NCBI GenBank assembly: GCA_965232815.1
Contig: OZ247427.1
Coordinates: 3,348,001-3,412,000, forward strand
Direction: 5' to 3'
DNA: 64,000 nucleotides
DNA from: Bin87 sp026710825
GTDB taxonomy: Bacteria; Chloroflexota; Dehalococcoidia; Lucifugimonadales; UBA3495
Shown here: positions 25,316 to 34,063 of the stretch, piece after piece
Numbering within the stretch: position 1 is the stretch's first letter
How the letters are laid out: every line of letters begins with the position of its first letter
Made by a program: the position numbers and the translations under genes
Notes under the pieces: model-generated
What the model saw: the letters and a program-made list of their open reading frames with translations, nothing else
Databases searched by the model: none
What the model was told of the DNA's origin: nothing

Positions 25316-26614
25316 ATGCAGACTTATCACATCTGGACGATTGGGTGCCAGATGAATACCGCCGACTCCGAGCGACTGGGGTCGGCGTTAGAGCAGTTAG
25401 GGCTGACTGCCACCTCTCGTCCGGCAGACGCCGACGTGGTGGTGCTGAACTCGTGCGTGGTGCGGCAATCGGCGGAAGACAAGGTAACGGGCACGCTCCA
25501 CCTCACCCAGCCCCTGCGGAAAAAACGGCCGGAAACCGTGCTGGCGTTGACCGGATGCATGGTCGGGCCGCGCACCGAGGAACTGCAAAAGCGGTTCCCG
25601 CACGTTGATTTGTTCCTGCGCCCACAGCAGTTCGAGCCACTGTTGGAGATGGTGGGGGAACGGCTGGGGCTCGACTGGCAGGGATGCGTAGGATCGCTGG
25701 CGCCGCAGCAACCGGACGTGGCAACGTACGTGCCGATCATCCACGGGTGCGATTTGATGTGCACTTTCTGCATCATCCCGTACCGGCGGGGACGGCAAGT
25801 GAGCCGATCGGTGGACGACATTGCCCACGAGGTTGAGTTACTGGCCGCCAGAGGGGTGCGCGAGACGACGGTGTTGGGGCAAACCGTGGACGCCTACGGG
25901 CATGACCGCGAAGAAGGGCACGATCTGGCGGACCTGTTCGAACGGCTGAATGACATCGACGGGCTGGACCGGATACGGTTCCTGACGTCGCATCCGTCAT
26001 ACATGAGCAGCCGGATCATCAAATCAGTGGCGGAGCTAACCAAGGTCTGCGAGCACATCAACCTGCCGGTGCAGTCGGGCGACGACGAGGTGCTGCAGCG
26101 CATGCGGCGGCCGTACACCACGGCGGAATACCGGGACATCATCAGCCAGATCAGGGATACCATACCCGACGTTACCGTCAGCACCGACATCATCGTGGGG
26201 TTCCCCGGCGAGACGGAAGAGCAGTACGAAAACACGCTGCGGCTGGTGGAGGACCTGCGCTTCGACAAGGTCCACGGCGCGGCGTATTCGACGCGTCCCG
26301 GCACGATTGCAGCACGCACCATGGATGACGATGTCGCCCAGGACGAGAAGCAGCGACGCCTGAAGGGTTTGGAAACGCTGCAGGAAGGGATTTTGACAAG
26401 CATCAACTCGGCCTACATGGACGAAACGGTCCAGGTGCTGGCTGAGAACCGCAAGCGGGGAAGCTGGAGTGGGCGAACCCGCGGGAACAAGCTGGTCTAT
26501 TTCGATATCAACGCATCGGGCCGGTTTGAGACTGACACAGACTTGACCGGGAAACTGGTGGACGTGAGGATCACGCGCGCCGGTCCCTGGTCGCTAGCCG
26601 GAGTTACGGCTTAG
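25316..26614 (+). CDS. miaB: tRNA-2-methylthio-N6-dimethylallyladenosine synthase (MiaB)
   Basis: 432 residues. The radical-SAM methylthiotransferase inserts sulfur and a methyl group at C2 of i6A37 in tRNAs that read UNN codons. The N-terminal UPF0004 domain carries the auxiliary cluster cysteines C11 (IGCQMN), C47 (LNSCVVRQSA) and C81 (TGCM). The radical-SAM motif is C145-DLM-C149-TF-C152, followed by FLTSHP, LPVQSGDDEVLQRMRRPYT and DIIVGFPGETEEQYENTL. A C-terminal TRAM domain (ETVQVLAENRKRGSW...DVRITRAGPWSLAG) binds tRNA. The gene lies 55 bases after tRNA-Ser and 28 bases before nadA, another Fe-S enzyme. Confidence 0.93.
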   Translation: MQTYHIWTIGCQMNTADSERLGSALEQLGLTATSRPADADVVVLNSCVVRQSAEDKVTGTLHLTQPLRKKRPETVLALTGCMVGPRTEELQKRFPHVDLFLRPQQFEPLLEMVGERLGLDWQGCVGSLAPQQPDVATYVPIIHGCDLMCTFCIIPYRRGRQVSRSVDDIAHEVELLAARGVRETTVLGQTVDAYGHDREEGHDLADLFERLNDIDGLDRIRFLTSHPSYMSSRIIKSVAELTKVCEHINLPVQSGDDEVLQRMRRPYTTAEYRDIISQIRDTIPDVTVSTDIIVGFPGETEEQYENTLRLVEDLRFDKVHGAAYSTRPGTIAARTMDDDVAQDEKQRRLKGLETLQEGILTSINSAYMDETVQVLAENRKRGSWSGRTRGNKLVYFDINASGRFETDTDLTGKLVDVRITRAGPWSLAGVTA

Positions 26615-26642
26615 CACGGCATTTCCCCAGGAGGTGGTTTTA

Positions 26643-27851
26643 GTGGTTACACAAACCAGGCAGCCAACAATTCCTCTTACCGAGATAGAACACGCCGCTT
26701 TCTGCCGACCTGAGGACGAGCTACCCGCCAAATCGCTGGCGGAGGAGCTGGCGATCAACGTGCGCTGGCAGAAGATCCCGGGCGAATACCTTGCATGCTC
26801 TCCGGCGGAGTTGGACGAGCGGATTGGCGTGGCGAGGCAGGCGCTGGGCGAATCCGTCACGGTGCTAGGCCACCATTACCAGCGCGAGGAGGTCATCAAG
26901 TACGCTGATTTCCAAGGCGACTCGTTCCTTTTGAGCCAGGAAGCCGCATCCCGCCCTGAGGCGGACTTCATCATCTTCTGCGGCGTGCACTTCATGGCGG
27001 AAACGGCGTGCATCCTGGCGGGTGAGCACCAGCAGATCATCCTGCCCAATATCACCGCCGGGTGCTCGATGGCGGACATGGCTCCGATCCAGGACGTTGA
27101 GGACGGTTGGGACGACCTGCAGGACGTGCTGGGCGACCACGGCGGCATCCTACCCGTGACGTACATGAACTCGGTGGCGGCGATCAAGGCACTGTGCGGA
27201 AGGAATGGCGGCGCGGTCTGCACGTCGTCCAACGCGGCCGCGGTGCTGGAGTGGGCCTTTGGGGAAGCGGAACGCGTACTGTTCCTCCCCGACCAACACC
27301 TGGGCCGCAACACCGCCCTGAAATTGGGGATCCCGCTGGACGAAATGGTGGTGTGGAACCCCTTCAAAGCGATGGGCGGAAACACCCCGGAGCAGTTGCG
27401 CAAGGCAAAGATGGTGCTGTGGCAGGGGCACTGCTCCGTCCACACGCGGTTCACGACCAAACAGATTGAGTCGGCGCGCGAACGCTATCCGGACGTGACC
27501 GTGCTGGTGCATCCCGAGTGTCCCATGGAGACGGTGGACGCCGCTGACATGAACGGATCGACCGAGTTCATCCGCAAGACGATCAACGAGGCCCCCGCCG
27601 GCTCCGTGTGGGCCGTTGGCACGGAGATCAGCCTGGTGAACCGGTTGGCGATGCACAATCCGGACAAGACGGTATTCTGCCTGGATCCGGTGAGTTGCCC
27701 GTGTTCGACGATGTATCGGATACACCCCGCCTACCTGCTGTGGACTCTCGAGAGCCTGGTGGCCGGAGAGGTGGTGAACCGGATAACGGTGCCGGACCAG
27801 ATGCAGCGGGAATCGGTGGTGGCGCTGGAGCGGATGCTAGCGCTGCGGTAA
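26643..27851 (+). CDS. nadA: Quinolinate synthase (NadA)
   Basis: 402 residues from a GTG at 26643, chosen because AGGAGG (26629-26634) lies eight bases upstream; an earlier GTG overlaps that site. NadA condenses iminoaspartate with dihydroxyacetone phosphate to quinolinate in de novo NAD synthesis and needs one [4Fe-4S] cluster. The ligands are C141 in NITAGCSMADM, a cysteine in AVCTSSNA and one in DPVSCPCSTMYRI. Other hallmarks are LGHHYQREEV, FCGVHFMAETA, LPDQHLGRNTA and HPECPMETVDAAD. NadB and NadC are not in the window. A strong terminator follows directly. Confidence 0.95.
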   Translation: MVTQTRQPTIPLTEIEHAAFCRPEDELPAKSLAEELAINVRWQKIPGEYLACSPAELDERIGVARQALGESVTVLGHHYQREEVIKYADFQGDSFLLSQEAASRPEADFIIFCGVHFMAETACILAGEHQQIILPNITAGCSMADMAPIQDVEDGWDDLQDVLGDHGGILPVTYMNSVAAIKALCGRNGGAVCTSSNAAAVLEWAFGEAERVLFLPDQHLGRNTALKLGIPLDEMVVWNPFKAMGGNTPEQLRKAKMVLWQGHCSVHTRFTTKQIESARERYPDVTVLVHPECPMETVDAADMNGSTEFIRKTINEAPAGSVWAVGTEISLVNRLAMHNPDKTVFCLDPVSCPCSTMYRIHPAYLLWTLESLVAGEVVNRITVPDQMQRESVVALERMLALR

Positions 27852-27879
27852 ACCTGCCCACATGCGTGGGAATAGAAAG

Positions 27880-27910
27880 GCGCCCCGGTGCGGACCGGGG
27901 CGCTTTTTTT
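27880..27910 (+). terminator. Intrinsic terminator of the miaB-nadA unit
   Basis: GCGCCCCGGT (27880-27889) pairs with ACCGGGGCGC (27894-27903) around a four-base loop and is followed by seven Ts. Confidence 0.85.
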
Positions 27911-27936
27911 GAGACTGAGTCATGCAACCCAAGTCA

Positions 27937-28608
27937 TTACAGGTCGAAAATTCGCCGGCGGACATCAAAAACGAAGCCGACTAGCTCGCGGCCCCCATCG
28001 ATGGTCTCAGGGTCGTCCAAGATCTCAGGCTCCGCGTCGGGCCGGTAAACGTGCACTTGTCGAGCGAACGGATCTATGAGCCAGCCGATGGCGACGCCGT
28101 AAGATTTCCATTCTTCCATCTTGGATTGTTGGGACTCCAGCGAGTCGGACTGAGATCGTATCTCTGCCACGAAGCGTGGAGCAAAAGGGATACCAAACGG
28201 ACGCTGCCCAGCGGGAGGTAGATCTTCCAACTGTTCTGGAGCGATCCAGCCAGCGTCTGCCGCCTTCCTCCCGAATCCGGGCAGCCGAACCAGAGCATTT
28301 CCGATGACTACCGCGCCGCCCGGGCCCGTGCTGAGCCAATTTTGCAAATCAAATTGCAGGTTGAATTGCCGCTGTTGCCCGTCCAATCTCTCCGATGCCA
28401 TCGCCCACAATCTCCCGTGTTGGTCAATCTCGAACTGGTAACCCGATTCATCGTTGTCGGACGCGAACCTAAGGAACCACTCGTCCAAGGCGGCATCGTT
28501 TGGCAACAGGGACAAGATTGACGAGATGTCCAGCGAAAAGGGCGCAGGCAAGTCCGAACCGGGCGGAGGTCCTGCTGTTGGAGGAGATGCGACGGTCTGG
28601 GAAGTCAT
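27937..28608 (-). CDS. Uma2-family (DUF820) putative restriction-endonuclease-like protein
   Basis: 223 residues. The C-terminal half has the Uma2 core: APRFVAEIRSQSDSLESQQSKMEEWKSYGVAIGWLIDPFARQVHVYRP, with the PD-(D/E)xK-like elements D248-type Asp in the GWIAPEQL/FVAEIRS region and the GWLIDP strand. Uma2 proteins are abundant in cyanobacteria and Chloroflexota, have a nuclease-like fold and no proven role. The gene starts 12 bases after the chlorite-dismutase-like gene ends, so the two are probably co-transcribed. The N-terminal third is Pro-rich and variable. Confidence 0.8.
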   Translation of the reverse strand: MTSQTVASPPTAGPPPGSDLPAPFSLDISSILSLLPNDAALDEWFLRFASDNDESGYQFEIDQHGRLWAMASERLDGQQRQFNLQFDLQNWLSTGPGGAVVIGNALVRLPGFGRKAADAGWIAPEQLEDLPPAGQRPFGIPFAPRFVAEIRSQSDSLESQQSKMEEWKSYGVAIGWLIDPFARQVHVYRPDAEPEILDDPETIDGGRELVGFVFDVRRRIFDL

Positions 28609-28620
28609 GGCGGAAACCGG

Positions 28621-29319
28621 TTATGCTGCGTCGTCTAGGCAGTCGCGGAGAGGGCGGTTGATGCAGGAGAAAATCGGCGCGTCTTTCAGAGTGTAGGGGC
28701 GGGCCTTTGACTCACGGAGGTCCATGACGAGGTCGAGGAATGTGCCCGGCTCGTCGGTCTCGAATCCGAGGACGAATTCGGGATCGTCGATGCCGAAGGA
28801 ATAGGCGGTGGAGATCTTGACCTGGGGGTACTTGTGGCCGATGACGAAGTGCTCGTTCATCAACTCCTGACGATCTTCCCTGGGAAGCTGGTACCAATCG
28901 TGGGTCTTCCAGAAGGGGTACATGAACAGGTAGCGGCGTCCGACAATGCGCATCGACGCCGCGTCTCCGGTACCCTCCTGGCCCTCGTGCTGGTGATCGT
29001 CGATGTAGGGGGAGCGACGCGTCATGCCCAAATACGAATGGGGCGTGTCGATGTAGCCGCCCAGCCGGGTCTGGTTGAGGTGTGCCGCCAGCTCATTGAT
29101 GGGTTCGAGCTCGGGGCAAACACCCCAGAGCATGAAATCAGCGTCGCCGCGGGCTCCCACGAGGGTGTAGGTATTCAGCGCGATCCGGTCGGCATACTCC
29201 GCAGCGACCGCGGCGAACTCGTCCTTGGCAGCATCCCGTTCGCCGGCGGGCAGGCGTCGCCACTCGGGCTGCACCTTGTAGAACGTGTATTTGACGAAAT
29301 CGCGACGCGGGTCGGCCAT
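28621..29319 (-). CDS. Chlorite dismutase-family heme protein, possibly coproheme decarboxylase (HemQ/ChdC)
   Basis: 232 residues from an ATG at 29319 with AGGAG eight bases upstream; HemQ proteins are about 230-250. The family fold is seen in VKYTFYKVQPEWRRLP, ADFMLWGVCPELEPINEL, YLGMTRRSPY, RYLFMYPFWKTHDWYQLP, MNEHFVIGHKYPQVKISTAYSFGIDDPEFVLGFETDEPGTFLDLVMDLR and ARPYTLKDAPIFSCI. HemQ converts coproheme to heme b with peroxide in the coproporphyrin-dependent pathway of Gram-positives and related phyla, whereas true chlorite dismutases carry a distal Arg. I favour HemQ because of the MNEH...GHKY block, but the assignment is not certain. It is followed by the Uma2 gene. Confidence 0.78.
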   Translation of the reverse strand: MADPRRDFVKYTFYKVQPEWRRLPAGERDAAKDEFAAVAAEYADRIALNTYTLVGARGDADFMLWGVCPELEPINELAAHLNQTRLGGYIDTPHSYLGMTRRSPYIDDHQHEGQEGTGDAASMRIVGRRYLFMYPFWKTHDWYQLPREDRQELMNEHFVIGHKYPQVKISTAYSFGIDDPEFVLGFETDEPGTFLDLVMDLRESKARPYTLKDAPIFSCINRPLRDCLDDAA

Positions 29320-29673
29320 GTCGATTACTCCTGTGAAAGCGATCCGAATTGCCAAGGCTGTATCTGTCTCAGGTATTGTAGCACCGGCGCGCGGAACCCA
29401 ATTTTGCGCTCGACTGTTAATGCCGTCGGCCGAAAAGCGCGTGCACCGGGGTCTGTCAATTGTCGCAGCAGTGAGAAAATGTGCAGCTTAGCCCGTTTCT
29501 GAAAACACCCCCCGTTGGTGGTTCGACCGGCTCATCATCAATCGACTACGTAGGCGCATGCAAATAATCAAAAGGCCCTGCACACGCGCACCAGAGGGTT
29601 GCCGGTGGGGAAATGCGCTACAATCCGACGCGAGCAATCTTTCGGTTGCGCCCGATCATCTGGAGGGAAAGAG
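29320..29673. other. Intergenic region between divergent genes
   Basis: About 350 bases without a supportable gene or RNA. Confidence 0.5.
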
Positions 29674-30621
29674 ATGGTTACCATTGGGGAAGGGCAGTTC
29701 GTTTACGAGGTAAAGGAAGGGTGGGGACAGTTGCCGGCCGGTTTCACGTTCAAGGAAGTCGCGGCGGTTGGATGCGACGATGACGACAACGTGTACGCGT
29801 TCAACCGGGGCGAGCACCCGATGATCGTGTTCGACAAGGACGGGAACTTTATCAAATCCTGGGGCGAGGGTGTGTTTCCCCGAGCGCACGGGATCACGAT
29901 GTCGCCGGACGGGACGATGTTCTGCACGGACGACGGCGACCACACCGTGCGCAAATGCACACTGGACGGAGAAGTGCTGCTGACGCTGGGAACCAGTGGG
30001 CATCCGGCCGGGTTCATGTCCGGAGACCCATTCAACCGGTGCACGCACGTAGCGATTGACCCGCGCAACGGCGATTTCTTCGTGTCCGATGGCTATGGCA
30101 ACGCAAGGATTCACAAGTACAGCCCGGACGGACGCCTGCTGTTCTCGTGGGGCGAATCGGGCAACGGACCGGGCCAATTCAACATCGCCCACAACATCTG
30201 CACCAGCAGCGACGGCCGGGTTTACCTGGCGGATCGGGAGAACCACCGGGTGCAGGTGTTCAACTCCGATGGGCACTTCCTGGACCAGTGGGTGAACATG
30301 GCGCGGCCCTGCGGTTTGTACATCGACCAGGCAGCCGGCTTGGTGTACATCGGTGAGTTGGGGGCGGCGATCGGCGCCAACGACCAGGGGCACGGGCTGG
30401 GGCCGCGGGTGAGCGTGTACGACACCGACGGAAAGCTGCTCGCAAGGGTTGGAGACGGTCCGGAGAGCCTTGAGCCTGGGCACTTCATCGCGCCGCACGG
30501 GGTTTGCCTGGATTCAACGGGCAACATATACGTGGGGGAAGTCTCCTGGACGCATACCGGTCAGCACCTTGACCCGCCGCAGGAAATACGAACCCTGCAG
30601 AAGCTGGCGAAAGTAAGCTAA
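29674..30621 (+). CDS. NHL-repeat beta-propeller protein
   Basis: 315 residues from the ATG at 29674, which has GGAGGG seven bases upstream. About six NHL repeats are visible through units such as FDKDGNFIKSWGEG, CTLDGEVLLTLGTSG, YSPDGRLLFSWGESGNGPGQFN and NSDGHFLDQW. The pattern, including FNIAHNICTSSDGRVYLADRENHRVQVF, resembles the catalytic core of peptidyl-alpha-hydroxyglycine amidating lyase, but NHL proteins of this type in bacteria are mostly uncharacterised. No export signal is visible. Followed by a palindromic repeat and then the ComB-like gene. Confidence 0.82.
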   Translation: MVTIGEGQFVYEVKEGWGQLPAGFTFKEVAAVGCDDDDNVYAFNRGEHPMIVFDKDGNFIKSWGEGVFPRAHGITMSPDGTMFCTDDGDHTVRKCTLDGEVLLTLGTSGHPAGFMSGDPFNRCTHVAIDPRNGDFFVSDGYGNARIHKYSPDGRLLFSWGESGNGPGQFNIAHNICTSSDGRVYLADRENHRVQVFNSDGHFLDQWVNMARPCGLYIDQAAGLVYIGELGAAIGANDQGHGLGPRVSVYDTDGKLLARVGDGPESLEPGHFIAPHGVCLDSTGNIYVGEVSWTHTGQHLDPPQEIRTLQKLAKVS

Positions 30622-30637
30622 CAGAACGATGGCGCAA

Positions 30638-30664
30638 TAGGGGCGAGCCATTAACTCGCCCCGT
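30638..30664. repeat. GGGGCGA palindrome, copy 5
   Basis: AGGGGCGAGCCATTAACTCGCCCC just after the NHL gene stop; probably a transcription terminator or a dispersed element. Confidence 0.6.
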
Positions 30665-30719
30665 CAACTGAACGCAACGCCCATGGATCACACCGTCGGC
30701 GAGGAGAGAAGCAGTCCTG

Positions 30720-31427
30720 ATGGAAATACGGATCGGAAGCCTGACTCGGGATGCCAACGAGGCGGTTGGAGCGGCGCTAGTAATCGACGTGTTTCGCGCG
30801 TTCACCACGGCGGCGATCGCGTTCGACCGGGGAGCCGAACGGATCACGCTGGTGGCTGAGGTTGAGGAAGCGCTGGAGATTCGGAGGCAGAACCCGGGCA
30901 TCGCTGACATCCTGATGGGCGAGGTGGACGGGAAACGCCCGGACGGATTTGACCACGGGAACTCGCCTTTTGAGGTGTCGTCGGTGGATTTCGCCGGCAA
31001 GAGCGTGGTGCAGTCCACTCGGGCCGGAACGGTGGGAACGGCGGCGGCGGGCGCGGCCGGTTGCGACCCGATTTATGTCACGTCGTTGGTGGTCGCAGGG
31101 GCTACGGTGCGCGCGCTGCTGGCCGAGGATCCGCTACCTGAACGGGTCACCATACTCGCGATGGGAGACCAGGGGGTGAACCGGTCGGACGAAGACGAGC
31201 ACTGCGGCATGTACCTGCGCAACCGCTTGGAGGGCCGGAGTCCCGATCCGGAGGCGCTGCGGAAATTGATCATGGCGGGCGGCGCGACCCAGAAATTCTT
31301 TGACGAAGCGCAACCGCAATACCATCCCCGGGATGCCAGCCTCGCCCTGGAAGTGGACCGCTATGATTTCGCCATGCGGGTGTCCCGCGAGGATGGACTG
31401 CTGGTAGCGAGGCGGGTCGGCGGGTAG
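30720..31427 (+). CDS. ComB-family 2-phosphosulfolactate phosphatase-like protein
   Basis: 235 residues. The ComB family dephosphorylates 2-phosphosulfolactate to sulfolactate with Mg2+, a step of methanogen coenzyme M synthesis, but homologues are spread through bacteria where sulfolactate is a metabolite or the substrate differs. The acidic and phosphate-site blocks are present: ALVIDVFRAFTTAA, GEVDGKRPDGFDHGNSPFEV, VVQSTRAGTVG and DEDEHCGMYLRNRLEG. No ComA, ComC or sulfolactate-degrading gene is adjacent, so the pathway is open. Convergent with the acyl-CoA synthetase gene, 19 bases apart. Confidence 0.85.
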   Translation: MEIRIGSLTRDANEAVGAALVIDVFRAFTTAAIAFDRGAERITLVAEVEEALEIRRQNPGIADILMGEVDGKRPDGFDHGNSPFEVSSVDFAGKSVVQSTRAGTVGTAAAGAAGCDPIYVTSLVVAGATVRALLAEDPLPERVTILAMGDQGVNRSDEDEHCGMYLRNRLEGRSPDPEALRKLIMAGGATQKFFDEAQPQYHPRDASLALEVDRYDFAMRVSREDGLLVARRVGG

Positions 31428-31446
31428 CGCCCAGACCGCCGATTGG

Positions 31447-33138
31447 TCAGGCGGTTTCGATACCGGCGGCGGTCTGAAGGCCGAGTTCTTCCACGGCCAT
31501 CTCGCGCATGCGGAATTTCTGGATCTTTCCGGTGACGGTCATGGGGAATTCGTCGGCGATCCTGACATAGCGCGGGACCTTGTAGTGGGCGATACGGCCG
31601 CGGCAGAACTCACGGATGTCGTCCGTAGAAGCGTCGGCGCCGGCTCGCAACATCACCCAAGCCATCACCTCTTCACCGAAGCGTTCGTCGGGCACGCCGA
31701 TCACCTGGACGTCGGCGACGTCGGGATGGGTGTACAGGAATTCCTCGATCTCCCGCGGGTAGATGTTTTCGCCGCCGCGGATGATCATGTCTTTGAGCCG
31801 GCCGGTGATTTTGTAGTAGCCGTCCTCGTCGGCGGTGGCGAGGTCTCCGGTGTGGAGCCACCCTTCGGAATCGATGGCGGCGGTGGTGGCTTCGGGCATG
31901 TTGAAGTAACCCTTCATCACCATTGTGCTGCGGGTCTGCAATTCGCCCTGTTCGCCGACGGCCACCTCACACTCGGTATCGGGGTCGATCAGGCGCACCT
32001 CCACTCCGGGCAGGACTTTCCCGACGGTGGACACGCGCAGTTCGATGGTGTCGTCAGCGAGGGTTTGAGTTACCACGGGGGACGCTTCAGTTTGACCGTA
32101 CGCGATGGTGATTCGCGAAGCGCCCATGCGGTCGATGACTTCGCGCATGACCTCGATGGGGCAGGGTGAGCCGGCCATGATGCCGGTGCGGAGTGAGCTC
32201 AAATCGAACTGGGCGAAATCAGGGTGGCCCAACTGCGCGATGAACATGGTCGGAACACCGTGCACGGCGGTGCAACTTTCCTGTTCCAGCGCCCGAAGGG
32301 TCTGGAGCGGGTCGAAGTACTCAGACGGGATCACCATGGTCGAGCCGTGGGTGACGCAGGCGAGGCTTCCCATCACGCAGCCGAAGCAGTGGTAGAACGG
32401 CACCGGAATGCAGAGGCGGTCGAGTTCCGTCATCTCCATGCAGTCGCCGACGTGCAGAGCGTTGGCCAGCAGATTATGATGAGTGAGCATCGCGCCTTTA
32501 GGATTGCCGGTGGTGCCGGACGTGTACTGGATGTTGATCACGTCGTCAGGCTGGCATTCAGCCTGACGGGAACGGAGAGCGTCCGGGTTCACCGCGGCGC
32601 TGCGTGCCGCCAGGTCGTCCCAGCGCCACATTCCTGCGGGAGCGCTGGCCGAAGGATCGTCATGCGGCGGGATGAACACCACATGGCGCAGGTGAGGAAA
32701 TTGTGAACTGGACAACTCACCCTGGTTCGAGTCGCGGAGTTCGGGCACCAGTTCATTTACCATGGCGACGTAGTCGGAGGTGCGGAACCTCCCGATGATC
32801 ACCAGGGCGTTGAGTTGCGCCTGCTCGATGAGGTACGCCAATTCGTGCGTGCGATAGGCGGGGTTCACGGTCACGAGCACAGCGCCGATTTTGGCGGTGG
32901 CGTATTGGGTCAGCAGCCACTCGGTGTAGTTGGTCGCCCAGATGCCCACATGGTGACCCTTGGCGATGCCCAACGCCATGAAGCCCCTGGCAATCCGATC
33001 CACCTCGGCCTGGAATTGCAGGTAGGTGAACCGCTCGCCGGAGGTGGCGTGAACCAGGACATCTCGCTCGGGGAAACGGGCCGTCTGAGCATCAAGGGTG
33101 TCGCCAATGGTGCTATGGATATCGATGGTCTCAGCCAT
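31447..33138 (-). CDS. Fatty-acyl-CoA synthetase (AMP-forming ligase)
   Basis: 563 residues from the ATG at 33138 with GGAAGG upstream; the frame is open 53 codons further without reason. The ANL-superfamily signatures are all present: IQYTSGTTGNPKGAMLTHHN (P-loop-like A3), YGQTEASPV (A5), GWLHTGDLATADEDGYYKITGRLKDMI (A7-A8 hinge), GGENIYPREIEEFLYTHPDV and the catalytic lysine in TGKIQKFRMREMA. It activates a carboxylic acid, probably a medium- or long-chain fatty acid, via acyl-AMP to acyl-CoA. Two MDMPI-type genes lie upstream on the same strand and may be co-transcribed. Confidence 0.92.
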   Translation of the reverse strand: MAETIDIHSTIGDTLDAQTARFPERDVLVHATSGERFTYLQFQAEVDRIARGFMALGIAKGHHVGIWATNYTEWLLTQYATAKIGAVLVTVNPAYRTHELAYLIEQAQLNALVIIGRFRTSDYVAMVNELVPELRDSNQGELSSSQFPHLRHVVFIPPHDDPSASAPAGMWRWDDLAARSAAVNPDALRSRQAECQPDDVINIQYTSGTTGNPKGAMLTHHNLLANALHVGDCMEMTELDRLCIPVPFYHCFGCVMGSLACVTHGSTMVIPSEYFDPLQTLRALEQESCTAVHGVPTMFIAQLGHPDFAQFDLSSLRTGIMAGSPCPIEVMREVIDRMGASRITIAYGQTEASPVVTQTLADDTIELRVSTVGKVLPGVEVRLIDPDTECEVAVGEQGELQTRSTMVMKGYFNMPEATTAAIDSEGWLHTGDLATADEDGYYKITGRLKDMIIRGGENIYPREIEEFLYTHPDVADVQVIGVPDERFGEEVMAWVMLRAGADASTDDIREFCRGRIAHYKVPRYVRIADEFPMTVTGKIQKFRMREMAVEELGLQTAAGIETA

Positions 33139-33161
33139 GATCCACCTTCCTGTAACGGAGA

Positions 33162-34013
33162 CTAAAAACCCACCATCCACGCCGCAAATTGATCGAGAAG
33201 GTTGGCGGCCCCGGACGTGCGAATCCGTCCGGCAGCGAGAGCGCCGGCCAGGTCGAGTCGCCCGTAAGCCAGCAGCAGGTACGTATTGGCGTCGCAATCA
33301 ACCGTGAGATCCGCGTCGCCCTGGTGCAGACCAGCGCCCGCGCGGGCGCGTTCAGGGGTCACCAACACGTCGATGGAGTCGGCATCGGAGAGGTTGAAGC
33401 GAAAACTCACTTCGCCGGGCGGCGGTTGATTCCGAGGGTTGTAGGCGGCCCGCAACCAGCTGGCCGACATGCCCAGCAACACAGGGATCGCGTCGGGATG
33501 CAAGGCCGCGTCGGGGTCCAGGCCGCTGCGAATATCCCAGTCGTGGACGGCCAACTCCTGGATTCGCTGGCTGACATATTCGCGGGCCTTCATGCTGCCG
33601 CGGCGTGGGTGCCAGCAATCACACCGCCATTCGTCGCCGCTAAAGCTGTCGAGCAGTTGATGAAGCCGACGGTAGTTCTCGGCAAAGGTCGGAATGAGGG
33701 AGTCGCCCAGCGAACGGGAATACTCGATGTCAGCGTCGGCGTTGGCGGCTGACATCGCCATATTATCGGACGGTGCGGTGAAACCTGACGGCGGCGCAGA
33801 GTCGCCGGTGCGCGCGCGGGTCATGCTGGTGATCTGACGCTCGGCGCGGTTGGTGAGGTGTCCGGCCACGTCGCGGATCGTCCACGCATCGCAAGCCGAC
33901 TGAGTCGCCAACTGCGCGTCGGACAGGCCTTCAAGGAACTGGTACAGGCCGCGGGCCAGCGTACCGATTACCACCACCTCAGACCTGATTGCCGTTTCGT
34001 CGTATGAAACCAT
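33162..34013 (-). CDS. MDMPI/DinB-like protein (TIGR03083 type), paralogue A
   Basis: 283 residues from the ATG at 34013, five bases after a GAGG; the open frame upstream overlaps the neighbouring paralogue and is rejected. The N-terminal four-helix region has LYQFLEGLSDAQLATQSACDAWTIRDVAGHLTNRAERQ, the W-T/D-(V/I)-xx-(V/L)-xx-H-L signature of the mycothiol-dependent maleylpyruvate isomerase / DinB superfamily; RIQELAVHDWDIRSGL is the second conserved histidine motif. The C-terminal half resembles an SCP2-like domain (DADLTVDCDANTYLLLAYGRLDL). Such proteins are thiol-dependent isomerases or transferases where known. Its twin, of identical length, lies immediately upstream. Confidence 0.82.
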   Translation of the reverse strand: MVSYDETAIRSEVVVIGTLARGLYQFLEGLSDAQLATQSACDAWTIRDVAGHLTNRAERQITSMTRARTGDSAPPSGFTAPSDNMAMSAANADADIEYSRSLGDSLIPTFAENYRRLHQLLDSFSGDEWRCDCWHPRRGSMKAREYVSQRIQELAVHDWDIRSGLDPDAALHPDAIPVLLGMSASWLRAAYNPRNQPPPGEVSFRFNLSDADSIDVLVTPERARAGAGLHQGDADLTVDCDANTYLLLAYGRLDLAGALAAGRIRTSGAANLLDQFAAWMVGF

Positions 34014-34063
34014 GGGACCTCGATTTTGAATGAAATAAAAGGTATATGGGCAGGGGTTCAGGC

